A stretch of 64,000 nt of DNA. Origin: Ampullaceana balthica. Its lineage: Eukaryota > Mollusca > Gastropoda > Lymnaeidae. The translations under genes were made by a program, and so were the position numbers. Each line of letters opens with the position of its first letter. The stretch's first letter is position 1. The DNA lies in assembly GCA_944989445.1 (NCBI GenBank), contig CALYLW010000180.1:1256798-1320797 (forward strand). The letters are read 5' to 3'. The notes beneath the pieces are model-generated. The model worked only from the letters and a program-made list of their open reading frames with translations, had not been told where the DNA came from and searched no databases. Shown here piece by piece: positions 48,101 through 56,857 of this stretch.

Positions 48101-51100
48101 TTTAGAAAGCAGCGCACCAAATTACTGCACCAAAAAAGAACTTTTTTGGAACGGCCGCATAAAATTGTTCAATAGGGAAAGAAATTTCAAATAAATTAAT
48201 AAAATAAAAATAAATAAAATAAATGAAAGTTCTGTATTACGTTATTTTTTAATCTGATGTGTATTTATTTTGAAAACTTCCGTCATTTTTGACAGGTGAT
48301 ACACTAGTGTTATATATTTGTTTACAGATTTCAAGGCAATCATTCTTTATAACAAATATTAATTTTCCTAATTTAAGTTTAAACTAAAACCTTTACTACA
48401 ATTTGAATGGATCAAAATAATTTATTAACAAGAAACTGAATAATTTGAAGATTGGTACCACATGTGCCTTTTATAAAAACATGTTATTAAAAAATGACGA
48501 GATAAATTATTTGAAAGTTATTAAAAGTTAATTTTTCCACCTCAAAATATTAAGAATCGAGATCATTAACCAACCATCCAGTTACCTTATAAAGACACAT
48601 TACAAGTTTTATCAACCATTTACATCAGTGGTTCTCAAACTTTTTTGGCCTACCGCCCACTTTCCAGTAAAAATATTACTCAGCGCCCCCAGAATTTTTT
48701 TAAAAACTTGTAACACGGGGATAGGCAAACTACGATCCGCGGGCCACATGCGGCCAGTCAGAGTATATTTTGCGGCCCTTAGGCATAAACATGTGGCGAT
48801 CTTGTGTCATGTTAATTTTCTTTGCTTATAATTTTTTATATATATTTGAAATTTTATTCCCAGCATTTGATTCGAATCTAGAGATAAATAATCGGTTTAT
48901 GGCTTCAGAATCATTAGTCATTAAATGTTAACATACCTGTTCGAAACTACATTTCAGCTCAACCGGAATTGGCTTTTGTTAACGATTTACATTTCGAACG
49001 GATTCGAAAATTTGTGATTTAAAAGCAAATAGACGTTGTTTTAACAATGAGTGCTACCAAAGAAAGTAAGATTGAGGACGAATGTCTTTTTTAAATGACG
49101 AATTAATTGTTAAATATTGCTTAACGAGCGTTGGGAGAAAAGCAGCCTTCTTGCTGAGCCGTGAGTGTGTGAGGGTCTTTATTGAGTGCGACTTAAAAAG
49201 ATACCACCAAACAAAACATTTGTGTTTCAGGCACAAATTAACGAACAAAGAGAGAAAAAGGAAATGCAAGAAGTTTGTTAATAATTTAAAGTAGCAGCAA
49301 AATGTTTTCACCAAAAGTCTTAAATAAAAGATGCTGCAACCAAAGCCAGTTTGGAGATGTCTCATAAGATCGTAAAACGGAACATGCCTTTTTCTGACAG
49401 TGAATTTATCAAGAAATGCTTGACATATGCTGCAAGCGTTATGTTTCCAGAACAGAAAACATAATTTGACACCATTTCTTTATCAAGGGAACTTTAGTCA
49501 GACGTTTTGAAAAAAAAAGTGACAATTTGATGCACCAACTTCGAGATGCAAGCAAAGACTTTTTTGGTACTCTCGCATTGGATTAAAGTACCAATGTATA
49601 GGAACATCACAATTGTTGGTATTTATACGGGGAATACATCCTCGTTTCGAGCTTGTAGAAGAATTACTCTGTGTTGGGGCACTCAAAGACACAACTACAG
49701 GCCAGGATTTATTCAATACTGTAGAGAACTGTGTTGAAATAACTGGGTTGGTGTGGAACAAGATGTAATAACCGATCCTTAACTGGAAAAAGTAGTATGA
49801 ACAATAAAATTAAAGAATATCAGCCTGACCACACACTCTTACCTCTCCACTGTGGCAACTATCAGGAAAGGCTGTGTTGAATTTCAAGCAGTTGTTAGTA
49901 TGATAAACTTTGTAAAAACCCGGGGAACTTAAAGGTGTTAAAAGCACTGTTTGAAGATTTGAATATTATATTATCTACCATGGCAGTGTCCGCTGGCTGA
50001 GCCTGGGCAAGTTATTGAGGCGAGTATGAGATCTCATGGAAGAAATAGTTATGTTGCTGGAGATGAAGGGTTTTGTTTGTGATTTTGTTACTTCCATAGT
50101 TAATGAAGAGTGGAAGTCAGACTTCATGTTTGCCATTAACATTATGGAAAATTTGAATGAACTGAATGTCAAACTTCAGGGCAATGGCTTGTGTGAACAT
50201 GAAATTTATGTGTATGTTAAATCATTTCAGACAAAACTCTCCCTGATCTCCAGGCAAGCAGGTGAAAACAGGTTTTGCAATTTCCCTTTGCTAAAACAGA
50301 AAACCGTTTCTTGTAAAATGGCTGACAAGTGCAAGGCTCAGTTGGATGCCTTTGCTATGGAATTTGAAAGGAGGTTCCAAGACGACAAGAACCTGGAACC
50401 ACTCTTCAATATCCTTAGTTCGCAATTTAGTACTGTTAGAACTGCTTAACCTAAAAGCAGATTACGACCTGAAGGAGAAGTTCAAGTTAGTTTTTCTGCT
50501 TGAGGTTGTTTTTTGTTTTATTTTTTTAGCAAGCTTTTTCTTGTATGAAAATAAATAAGTCTAAGAACAGATCGATGTTGACTGACTGCAATTTGAATAC
50601 ATTCATGCGAATAATAACCAGTAACCTGGTTCCACAATTCAAGAATAGTTCAACACACACACACAAATTCGAAATCATATAAATGAGATGATGAATCTGG
50701 TTTGCTGCTACCAATTTATAAATCCTCGGCTTTATTTTCGTCAGCAGTTATCTTAAGTAATTGCGATTGACTATTTGCATTTTTTTTTAAAATTAGTTAC
50801 CGCACTGAATCTACTTTCCAATAAATATGATGATGGAAATGTAATTACGAAATTTTAAATTACAGCCCATACTTCAGGATCTCCTTTTCCAGCCAGAATT
50901 GTTAATAGCAGCGTTTGAACTTGAAACTAAATTCATTATTTGTAGCTACTTTTTGGAATAAGTTTGCAAATATTTATCACATAATAGTTCTTAGCAAATG
51001 TGTTCTTCCTTTGTGAACCGAAAGTATGGAAAAAGTAAAGCTTCATTTCCTGGCAAAGTTGACTCTTTAAGTTGAATAGAAAACAGAGATGTTTTAAATA

Positions 51101-53570
51101 GCTACACAATGTATCTTCCACACCTTGAGCCTTTTCATCAGTTCTGATTTGAACTGTATTATTGCTAAAAGAATTTTTTTTTGATAATATCAGATGCTTG
51201 CTTATGTACCCCAGTCAATGTTTCCTTTAAGCTGCGCGGCCGCGCAGATGTCTGACAGACGCTGCGCAGCAGTTTTGAATTACCGCGCCGAAAATTTTGG
51301 TAAAATACTGCACTTAAAATGGATATTGTTCAACATTGCACACGATTTTTTTTACTTTGAACATGGTCCAACGAACCTTAGAAGGAACATTGACCACAGT
51401 CCGTATTAATTCACTTATAGACGGTATAATTTGTTCTTTACCAATAGTATGAGATTTACCCTATTTGGCAATCAATAACGAATATTGTAAGAAGCTAGCA
51501 AGCGATTGCCATCTTGTGTGGTTGCTGTTGAAAAGAGTTTAGTCAAAGTTAGTTGTTTGATAAATTTTTATTTTATTGTTTGAAAATTATATAAATCCTT
51601 ATTTTTTTAATCCCCGTTAATTTTATTTCATCTGGAAGTGCGCAATTGCACATATTAAAAAAAAACAACTAAATGCAAATGCTGGTAACCAAACCAAGTC
51701 CAAAACGTTTTTTAAACTGAAAAATAGAACCTTGTGAGCAGAATATGTAAATCATATTTTTCTAAATCTTCTCTTCCTTTTTTTATGCCTTCACCGCCCA
51801 CTTACAGTTATTCACCACCCCTCAAATTGACCCGTGGCCTTCACCGGCCCCCTGGATCGCTTCAGCGCCCACAAGGGGGCGGTAGCGCCCACTTTGAGAA
51901 TCACGGATTTACATCCTAAGATAAATTTAATTTAGGAGTTATTGAAAAATTCTATTTTAAAATACTTATGTACATTGAAAAACAAGTTAAATTTATATGT
52001 TATTTCTTTCATTTAATTGGTGTCCCTTTTAATTTTGTAAATAACTAAGCAGTGTATATAAATTTACCGTGCTGACAAAGGCACATCACTATCCTCATCT
52101 TCGTCATCATTTTCTTCTTCATTCTCATAATCTGATTCATCTTTAGGTCTTTTTAATGACTGGGTCTTTTGCTTGCGTGCAGACTGAAATTTAAACAAAA
52201 TATTTATCAATAGGCACAAACTAATATCAAAGTTATACAGATTTAGATTAATTAAATTTAACAAAAGATTAAAAATAATTTCTATTTTAAAAAAAAGGAA
52301 ATCCTATTTTTGTTAAAACTAACAACTTACAAGCATCAAGCAACAAATTACTAAATTAACCTAAACTAAACCAAGTAATGGGATGAATTTTTGAACAGAG
52401 TTTAAATAATTTAAACTTAAAACTCAAGTCCAATAGATCGTTTAAAGAAAATGAAAGTGATTTTAGCTTTAAAAATTAAACATGGCTAGTTTAAGTATCA
52501 AATCATGTCTTTTAAGACTGCTCAATTCTACTCATTCATAAAACAATACAAGTAGAGAGATTAGGGGACATGGGTTCTCTGACTTACCAAGGGCTTGTCA
52601 TCTTCATCATCACTTTCATCATCCTCAGATTTCACTGCATTTTTTTTAAACACCACTGATGGCTTTTCAGTCTTCACTGGTGAGTCTACCTCTTTCTTAA
52701 CCTTTACTGGGGATGGTGTTGTGTGAGGGCTATTGCCATTAGTGTCTAATGGCTTTAGCTCTACAGGCTCCTTCTTAACATGCTTCTCAAGATTATCATC
52801 CTTCACTTTGGCTGATCCCTCTTCCTTTTTTGGCTTCACCTCTTCCTTAGCTTTGGATGATGAGTGTGAATGTTTTTCTTTTGCATCGCCATCTCCACTT
52901 TTAGATGATGCGGATTTTGTCTTTTCTTCTTCTCTGTGTTTGGAAGATGAAGATTTGTGCTTATCCTTGTCCCTGCTACTAGACTCTTTACTCTTGTCCT
53001 TGGGTTTATCAGATGATGAACTGGTTTTTTCCTTATTCGAGCTACTCCCTTCCTTTGGTTTGCTGCTACTACTGCTACTTTCTTTACTTTTTGAGCTGCT
53101 GTGCGATGAAGTACTTTCCTTTACTTTGCCACTGCTATCTTTAGGGCGACTAGAACTGCTACTGCTGCTTTTGTCCTTGTGGGAAGATGATGAGCTGCTT
53201 CCCTCTTTGTGCTTTGATGAGCTGGATGAACTATGCTTCGAACTGCTTCCATCTCTGTGCTTTGATGAGGAAGATGAACTATGACCATCTTTATGTTTTG
53301 ACGAAGAAGAGCTCAAACCGTCTTTGTGCTTACTGCTTGAGCTACCTTCATGATGTTTTGAAGAGCTTCCGTCCTTATGTTTGGATGAGCTATGATGCTT
53401 ATCTTTATCAGAGCTGCTGCTCTGCTCTGAAGAGTGTTTATGGGATGATGAAGAGGAACCTATGGTCTTATGATTACTCAAACCATTAACTTTAGGTTCC
53501 CCGCTTCCTTCAGAAGCAGAGCCAACGGAGTCTTCACTTAATCCATTTACTTTGCCACTCAATTCTTCCA
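36003..53570 (-). CDS. TOP1: DNA topoisomerase I (type IB), 17 exons, initiator exon missing
   Basis: Nuclear type IB topoisomerase: it nicks one DNA strand through a 3'-phosphotyrosine link and relaxes supercoils ahead of replication and transcription. Seventeen minus-strand exons join in frame with GT/AG borders and give 992 residues up to the stop at 36003-36005. Order: a Ser/Lys/His-rich tail (about residues 1-430 of the joined part), the core from the WWEE motif (exon 5) to CNHQR (exon 13), a Lys-rich coiled linker (exons 14-15) and the C-terminal domain. Equivalents of human Arg488 (LALRAGN), Lys532 (FLGKDSIRY), Arg590 (VFRTFNAS), His632 (CNHQR) and Tyr723 (SKLNYLDPR) are all present. 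The first exon here starts with two bases completing a split codon and has no usable Met, so at least one more 5' exon exists. Human TOP1 is 765 residues; the excess is in the tail. Introns of exons 1-5 and 12-14 carry transposons. The identity is very secure. Confidence 0.97.
36489..36559 (-). CDS. TOP1: TOP1 exon 16: active-site Tyr
   Basis: 71 nt between acceptor ctctag and donor GTACGT. It encodes [20 protein letters not shown] then SVAW. The Tyr in SKLNYLDPR corresponds to human Tyr723, which attacks the DNA phosphate. Confidence 0.98.
36900..36978 (-). CDS. TOP1: TOP1 exon 15: linker, second helix
   Basis: 79 nt. The acceptor is a weak ttaaaaaaaag. It encodes [20 protein letters not shown] and VQATDK, closely matching the human segment [15 protein letters not shown]. 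Phase 0 end before GTGACT. Confidence 0.94.
37379..37473 (-). CDS. TOP1: TOP1 exon 14: linker coiled coil
   Basis: 95 nt between acceptor ttcttag and donor GTAGGT. It encodes a Lys-rich helix ([20 protein letters not shown]) matching the start of the human linker coiled coil. A 1454-bp pogo-like element lies 137 bp upstream in the preceding intron. Confidence 0.93.
37611..39064 (+). mobile_element. Pogo/Tigger-like family 2, copy 1 (TOP1 intron)
   Basis: Ends CAGTGGGGCCCACTTAACTC and CTTAACCGGGTCCCACTG, flanked by TA on both sides (37609-10 and 39065-66). 1454 bp, no transposase ORF. It lacks about 85 bp near 38340 that the other two copies have. Confidence 0.88.
39245..39372 (-). CDS. TOP1: TOP1 exon 13: catalytic His
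   Basis: 128 nt between acceptor tttccag and donor GTTACA. It encodes [20 protein letters not shown] and [19 protein letters not shown]. The His of CNHQR corresponds to human His632. The intron before it contains a complete 1461-bp hAT with a nested miniature element. Confidence 0.97.
39607..41067 (+). mobile_element. hAT element with perfect target duplication (TOP1 intron)
   Basis: Ends CAGTGCTTCTCAAAGTGG and AAGTTTGAGAAGCACTG; flanks atttagag at 39599-39606 and 41068-41075. Near 40550-40640 a frame reads [20 protein letters not shown], a block of ZBED5/GTF2IRD2-like transposases, so it derives from an autonomous element. A 155-bp element is nested at 39884-40038. Confidence 0.92.
39884..40038. 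mobile_element. 155-bp hAT miniature element nested in 39607-41067
   Basis: Ends CAGAAGCGTAACTAGG and GTCGTTACGCCTCTG. Flanks attagtta and attagttc (39876-39883 and 40039-40046) differ by one base. No coding capacity. Confidence 0.82.
41845..41904. repeat. 60-bp hairpin in TOP1 intron
   Basis: GGTAAGAATTTTTACAC and GTGCTAAAAATTCTTACC form an 18-bp stem with one bulge around a 25-base loop. GGTAAGAAT, a strong 5' splice-site-like sequence, is therefore present on both strands. It lies 93-152 bp past exon 12. Confidence 0.85.
41997..42111 (-). CDS. TOP1: TOP1 exon 12: second catalytic Arg
   Basis: 115 nt between acceptor attccag and donor GTAAGT. It encodes [20 protein letters not shown] and [15 protein letters not shown]. 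The Arg in VFRTFNAS corresponds to human Arg590. A 60-bp hairpin lies 93 bp into the following intron. Confidence 0.97.
42362..42616 (-). CDS. TOP1: TOP1 exon 11: catalytic Arg and Lys
   Basis: 255 nt, 85 codons, phase 0 at both ends. It starts [19 protein letters not shown] and includes [32 protein letters not shown] and FDRLN. The Arg of LALRAGN and the Lys of LGKDSIRY correspond to human Arg488 and Lys532. Confidence 0.98.
42760..42903 (-). CDS. TOP1: TOP1 exon 10: core
   Basis: 144 nt, phase 0 at both ends. It encodes [20 protein letters not shown] and [16 protein letters not shown], matching the helix preceding the catalytic subdomain. Confidence 0.97.
43169..43313 (-). CDS. TOP1: TOP1 exon 9: core
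   Basis: 145 nt between acceptor ttttttag and donor GTCAGT. It encodes [20 protein letters not shown] and [19 protein letters not shown], the conserved [22 protein letters not shown] region that contacts DNA. Confidence 0.97.
43430..43617 (-). CDS. TOP1: TOP1 exon 8: core, nucleotide-contacting segment
   Basis: 188 nt. It encodes [20 protein letters not shown], then [20 protein letters not shown] and PEDVIINCS. [17 protein letters not shown] is a hallmark of eukaryotic TOP1. Two bases of a Lys codon continue into exon 9. Confidence 0.97.
43785..43907 (-). CDS. TOP1: TOP1 exon 7: core
   Basis: 123 nt, phase 0 at both ends, between acceptor tttacag and donor GTTGG. It encodes [19 protein letters not shown] and [13 protein letters not shown], matching the vertebrate segment with ITNLSKCDFTQM and MSKEEKLK. 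Confidence 0.95.
44104..44225 (-). CDS. TOP1: TOP1 exon 6: core
   Basis: 122 nt. It encodes [20 protein letters not shown] and [20 protein letters not shown], matching the conserved TOP1 core segment with EVATFFAKMLDHEY in vertebrates. It ends in phase 0 at AAG before GTATTG. Confidence 0.96.
44689..44804 (-). CDS. TOP1: TOP1 exon 5: core subdomain start
   Basis: 116 nt, phase 2 start and phase 1 end. It encodes [29 protein letters not shown] and VKFYFDG, nearly identical to the first part of the animal TOP1 core clamp. Confidence 0.96.
45434..46833 (+). mobile_element. Pogo/Tigger-like family 2, copy 2 (TOP1 intron)
   Basis: Ends CAGTCGAACCCACTTACCTC and CTTAACTGGTTTCGACTG, flanked by TA. 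1400 bp. At 46212-46219 it has the unoccupied ggtctaac site that is filled by a hAT in copy 3. No transposase. The right flank is a (TA)n run leading to TOP1 exon 4. Confidence 0.88.
46887..46993 (-). CDS. TOP1: TOP1 exon 4: end of tail, start of core
   Basis: 107 nt. It encodes an acidic/basic stretch ([20 protein letters not shown]) and then EEQQDVWKW, which matches the start of the eukaryotic TOP1 core (KWKWWEEE). It ends with two bases of a Trp codon. Its donor is only 53 bp from the end of a pogo-like insertion (45434-46833). Confidence 0.94.
47181..47268 (-). CDS. TOP1: TOP1 exon 3: Lys/Ala-rich tail segment
   Basis: 88 nt between a tttctag acceptor and a GTAATG donor. It completes the Arg codon from exon 2 and adds a Lys/Ala-rich stretch ([16 protein letters not shown]) ending in phase 0. 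It lies 4.8 kb downstream of exon 2; that intron contains a 3.3 kb hAT element and a non-LTR relic. Confidence 0.9.
47290..47660 (+). pseudogene. Non-LTR retrotransposon 3' end, relic 3 (TOP1 intron)
   Basis: Across frames: [28 protein letters not shown] and [19 protein letters not shown], parallel to relic 2 (LVKSLNLETLEERRAK) and relic 1 (FSFFPVRNSG). It ends 'tagaaggagcatatgtaa'. Opposite in orientation to TOP1. Confidence 0.65.
48712..48830 (+). mobile_element. Nested hAT left end (GGGATAGGCAAACTACG type)
   Basis: ACGGGGATAGGCAAACTACG then CCGCGGGCCACATGCGGCC matches Charlie-type hAT ends (CAGGGATAGGCAAACTACGG). The transposase at 49047-50449 probably belongs to this inner element. No right end was found. 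Confidence 0.6.
49047..50449 (+). pseudogene. hAT transposase, GTF2IRD2/ZBED5-like, degenerate
   Basis: Starts [13 protein letters not shown]. The best part is the 137-codon frame 50036-50449: [60 protein letters not shown] and [13 protein letters not shown], ending in a stop. This is the middle of Charlie8-like transposases. The upstream half is broken by stops; the C-terminal dimerisation tail is missing. Confidence 0.78.
51216..51392. mobile_element. hAT-type miniature element CAATGTT...GAACATTG, copy 2
   Basis: 177 bp with ends CAATGTTTCCTTTAAGCTG and AGAAGGAACATTG, and the same GCGCGG-rich inner part as the 29685 copy. Flanks accccagt and accacagt differ by one base, supporting an 8-bp duplication. 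Nested in the 48626 hAT. Confidence 0.8.
52068..52183 (-). CDS. TOP1: TOP1 exon 2: basic then acidic tail segment
   Basis: 116 nt, starts in phase 0 after an aaatttcag acceptor and ends with two bases of an Arg codon before GTAAATT. It encodes [16 protein letters not shown] followed by an acidic Glu/Asp run. The KRPK patch is a plausible nuclear localisation signal. Confidence 0.9.
52588..53570 (-). CDS. TOP1: TOP1 exon 1 in window: Ser/Lys/His-rich N-terminal tail
   Basis: The exon is 983 nt, with an acceptor (tttcag) just above 53570 and a donor (GTAAGTC) below 52588. It encodes about 328 residues, largely repeats of SSSKHKDG and SSSKPKE, then a Lys/Glu-rich part and an acidic end ([14 protein letters not shown]). 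VKKE (twice), VKTE and VKSE fit the psi-K-x-E SUMO consensus. In other animals this tail is disordered, carries nuclear localisation signals and binds partners. The minus frame is open throughout; the Leu-rich plus-strand frame is its antisense. Confidence 0.93.
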
Positions 53571-53913
53571 CTGAAAACATATAAAATAGTATGCTTAATG
53601 TATCATGCTGTGAACAAAAATCTAACAAGGACATAGCTGATTTAACAAATTGATGATATATGCTCTATCCAATATCCAACAGAAAAAAATATGAAAAGAG
53701 CTGGAATGAAACTCTCACTGCCTTAACCATCTCCAATTTTTCTTTGTTGCTTCCTCAGGGTGATAATGATTTTCAATAGAAGATCAATACTTTGTGACAA
53801 GAGTTGGTTAAGGTTAAGTGGTGAGTTCATTTTGAATGCTGGATAGTATGTAAAAATAAAGATATTTCATGAAGTTTTATTTTAACTTTAGTGTGTGTGC
53901 GTATATATATTAA

Positions 53914-54508
53914 TCTTTATACATATAAGACGCATTTGTTGTCTGTCTGTCTGTCTGTTCACTAATAACTCAATATCCAGACAACCAAATAACGTGAAAT
54001 TTGGTACACGTACACAAAATTATACCGGAAAGGTTATTAAACAGGTTTCGTTCCATATATATAAGATACTGGGGGCCGGGGGCCCAAAATGTAATTTTTC
54101 CTTATATGAGCTATATAAAATAAAAATTATTGAAAATTAAGACGTAAAATAAAGACGCAAAATAATAAACATTTTGGTGTCGAGATTAACAAGAAGGCGA
54201 CTATCCATAAAATAAATGTTTTGTTGTTGCTTTGTTGTTGATTTTGTTGTTGCTTTTGTTGTTGTAGTTGTTTTTGTAGTCGTTTTGTTGTTGTTGCTGT
54301 TTTTGTGTTGTTTTTGCTGTTGTTGTTGTCCACATCCCTTGCCCTGCGACGACAATGTCCTTCATGTTGTTGTTGCTTTGTTGTTTTTGTTGTAGTTGTT
54401 GTTTTGTTTTTGTTGTTTTGTTTTTGTTGTTTTGTTTTTGTTGTTTTGTTTTTGTTGTTTTGTTGCTGTTGTTGTTAAACCCGGGACAAGCCGGGTACTT
54501 GCCCCTAG
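53914..54508 (+). mobile_element. Non-autonomous Helitron
   Basis: It starts TCTTTATACATATAAGACGC after an A, has a GTCTGTCTGTCTGTCTG tract and the 'aactcaatatccagacaacc..gtgaaatttggtacac' text usual in Helitron 5' ends. It ends with the hairpin CCCGGGACAAGCCGGG, a short spacer and CTAG before a T. Insertion between A and T, CTRR end and subterminal hairpin are Helitron hallmarks. No Rep/helicase. Confidence 0.88.
54218..54477. repeat. TTG-rich microsatellite inside the Helitron
   Basis: Imperfect (TTG)n and TTTTTGTTGTTTTG repeats. On the minus strand it gives Gln/Asn/Lys-rich frames that are artefacts of the repeat. Confidence 0.9.
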
Positions 54509-55537
54509 TATATTATAAGTAAAATGGTGTGTTTGTTCCACTTAATGATCATATATCAGGGATGTCCAAAGTCCGGCCATTTTAACTGGCCCGCGGCCTC
54601 ATCTGAAATAATTAATTAACTGACCTATTAATTCTGTAAATATAGTTTATTTATTAGAAAAGTAGAAGTTTTTTTCTGTTTCGAGTATGTAAAATGATGG
54701 CAAAAATCTGTGATTATTATTTTATTTTTTACGCAACGTTGAAATTGGTTGTTTTAAAACCCGATGAAGTTAATTGAACTAAAATCTCGACGGCCTATCG
54801 TAAAAGTTGATGATGTCATTTTATTTATACAGTTTCCTTCGACTCGGACGTGGAAACGAATAATGCGTCAATGAACTTAAAAAATTTAAATAGTGTTTTT
54901 AAATCGCAATTTTTGAAGAAAAAAAAATCGGCTTTTGTTATGTTCAACACATTTTGTTTATTTTACGGTACGTAGGGCAAAATAAACATCTTTTTTCCAT
55001 AAGGCTGCAATTATTTACCAAATTTAATGATTTCTATCTTATATCACAGATGCTCTTGCACACTGAAGATTATTAAATTGCGTCTCATTATTTTAATTAT
55101 TGAATTTGAATGAATTAATGAACAAAATATTTATTTATGTATAAAGTCTTGAAAATCGATTTAACGTTGTGATAGCATTGTCTTATTTAATCTCCACAGT
55201 CCTACAATTTTTAAAAAAAATAATTAAAAGACCAGTAATTCAGTCTTTATCTAATTTTTTTTTAAAATTTTTAAATCTTTAAATTTTGTAAATAACGAAA
55301 CTGCTACGATCGGGAAAAAACAAATAAGGTATAGAAAATTATATAATTTTAAAAATAAAAATACATGTATACGTATAATCATACTCAAATTTGCTCATAA
55401 TGCTAGTTAATGTTAAAATTTCATTATTAAATTCAGTCTGAAAATATAACAAATCTATTTATCTATAATATGTATTTATTTGTGTTATATTGATAGTGGC
55501 ATTGATGTTATTTAGACATTTTAATTTCTATTTTAGA

Positions 55538-56365
55538 ATGGAGAAGGCAAGTAAAAAAGGGAATTTGATGAAGAAGCGCGCCGCTTCAAAGAAAAGTGGA
55601 AAAAGGAGTGTTTTTCATTGAACGACATAACAAGTGCATGTGTTTGATTTGTTTTGAGTGTGTGGCTGTTTTCAAGGAATTCAATATCAAGCGGCACCAC
55701 CAGACCAACACATGCTAACTATGACAATCTGACTGAAACTGAGCGAAATGAGAAGCTGAAGGAACTGGAAGCTGGATTAACCTCACAGCAAAGCTTATTT
55801 TCAAGAATCGGTCAGGCAAATGAAAATTCCCCAAAGGCAAGTTGTGAGGTAGTAAAACTGATAACGAAACACAGCAAGCCATTTACTGATGGCGAGTTTG
55901 TAAAAGAATGCTTGACGAAAATTCCCAGAAAGAAGCTTCAATGAGCAAATACAGAGGTATGTTGCAGATATCACATCCCTGGCTGATGAATTTCAAAGAC
56001 GCTTTCAGGACTTTGCAACTATTGAAAAGGACATCATGTTATTTTCTTCACCTTTCTCTGTTGACCCTGATAATGCTCCAGGCAATCTGCAGCTGGAACT
56101 CATTGAGTTGCAAAGTGATACTGAAATTCGCAGCAGACAACAACAGCTTTCTCTCAACGACTTTTACCGACAGCTGGATAAAGAGAGATTCAAAGAGATT
56201 CGAACATTTGCTAAGAAAATACTCAGCTTGTTTGGCTCGACATACTTGTGTGAGTAGACATTTTCAGTTATGAATTTTAACAAGAACCGTCTGAGGGAAA
56301 GAATAAGTGACTCTCACCTACGTGATATCATACCAGTGGCATTGAGCCTGACCTCAACTATTTAC
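55538..56365 (+). pseudogene. hAT transposase (GTF2IRD2-like) with large internal deletion
   Basis: Starts MEKASKKGNLMKKRAASKK, then a stop. 55654-55944 reads THANYDNLTETERNEKLKEL, AGLTSQQSLFSRIGQANENS and HSKPFTDGEFVKECL. At about 55915 it jumps to C-terminal text: YVADITSLADEFQRRFQDF, PFSVDPDNAPGNLQLELIEL, and MNFNKNRLRERISDSHLRDI. The catalytic middle (about 250-300 residues by comparison with the family) is missing. A non-autonomous deletion derivative. Confidence 0.82.
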
Positions 56366-56439
56366 TGCATTCAAGATCTCAGTTTCACCCTTCCCATTAA
56401 AATTTTGCTATTAAAAACTTCTCAACTTATGTTATTTTT

Positions 56440-56857
56440 AAATCCCTTATATTAACTTCACCGCCGTCTCTCTCTGTCTTGGGCGGGCTTAAAAACAAAA
56501 GTAAAAAATGACACACTTCCCGTGATGCTATCGAGCTAAAATTTTGCACATATACTCGTGTCACCTAACAATGCATCGTATCAAAATGTGAGATCGATCG
56601 AACGTACCATAATTAAATTAATGCGTTTTTAGTTTATCACTATACAACATATGTAATTCAATTTCACAGTTTGTTATTGTTTTTCTTCCACTTGCCAGTT
56701 GAGTTAACGCGTTGACGCCACCAGCCGATTTCCACACACCCTCCCCCTTACCACGGTTTTAAAGCCAGGGGAGATAATTCGGTTTCAGTCTGTAAATGTT
56801 TGTTGCGTTTGAACATATAATCAATACTTTTAGTTTTGTCTCATACATAAGGGATTT
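56440..56857 (+). mobile_element. AAATCCCTTATAT-family element, copy E (nested in hAT)
   Basis: AAATCCCTTATATTAACTTC start, CGGGCTTAAAAACAAAAG, core near 56570-56640, end CTCATACATAAGGGATTT. About 418 bp. Same orientation as copy D and very similar to it. Confidence 0.8.

Larger units (their letters stand above)
48626..51906 (+). mobile_element. 3.3 kb hAT element with perfect target duplication (TOP1 intron)
   Basis: Ends CAGTGGTTCTCAAACTTTTT and GCCCACTTTGAGAATCACGG; flanks atttacat at 48618-48625 and 51907-51914. Both ends carry several 'ccgccca/gcgccc' words. It contains another hAT end (48712), a transposase pseudogene (49047-50449) and a miniature element (51216-51392). Confidence 0.9.

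Noticed and set aside
52733..53284. Plus-strand 183-codon Leu-rich ORF opposite the TOP1 tail
   Set aside because: It is the antisense of a Ser/Lys-rich coding exon; Leu and Glu/Ser runs are what the complement of such repeats gives. No independent support.
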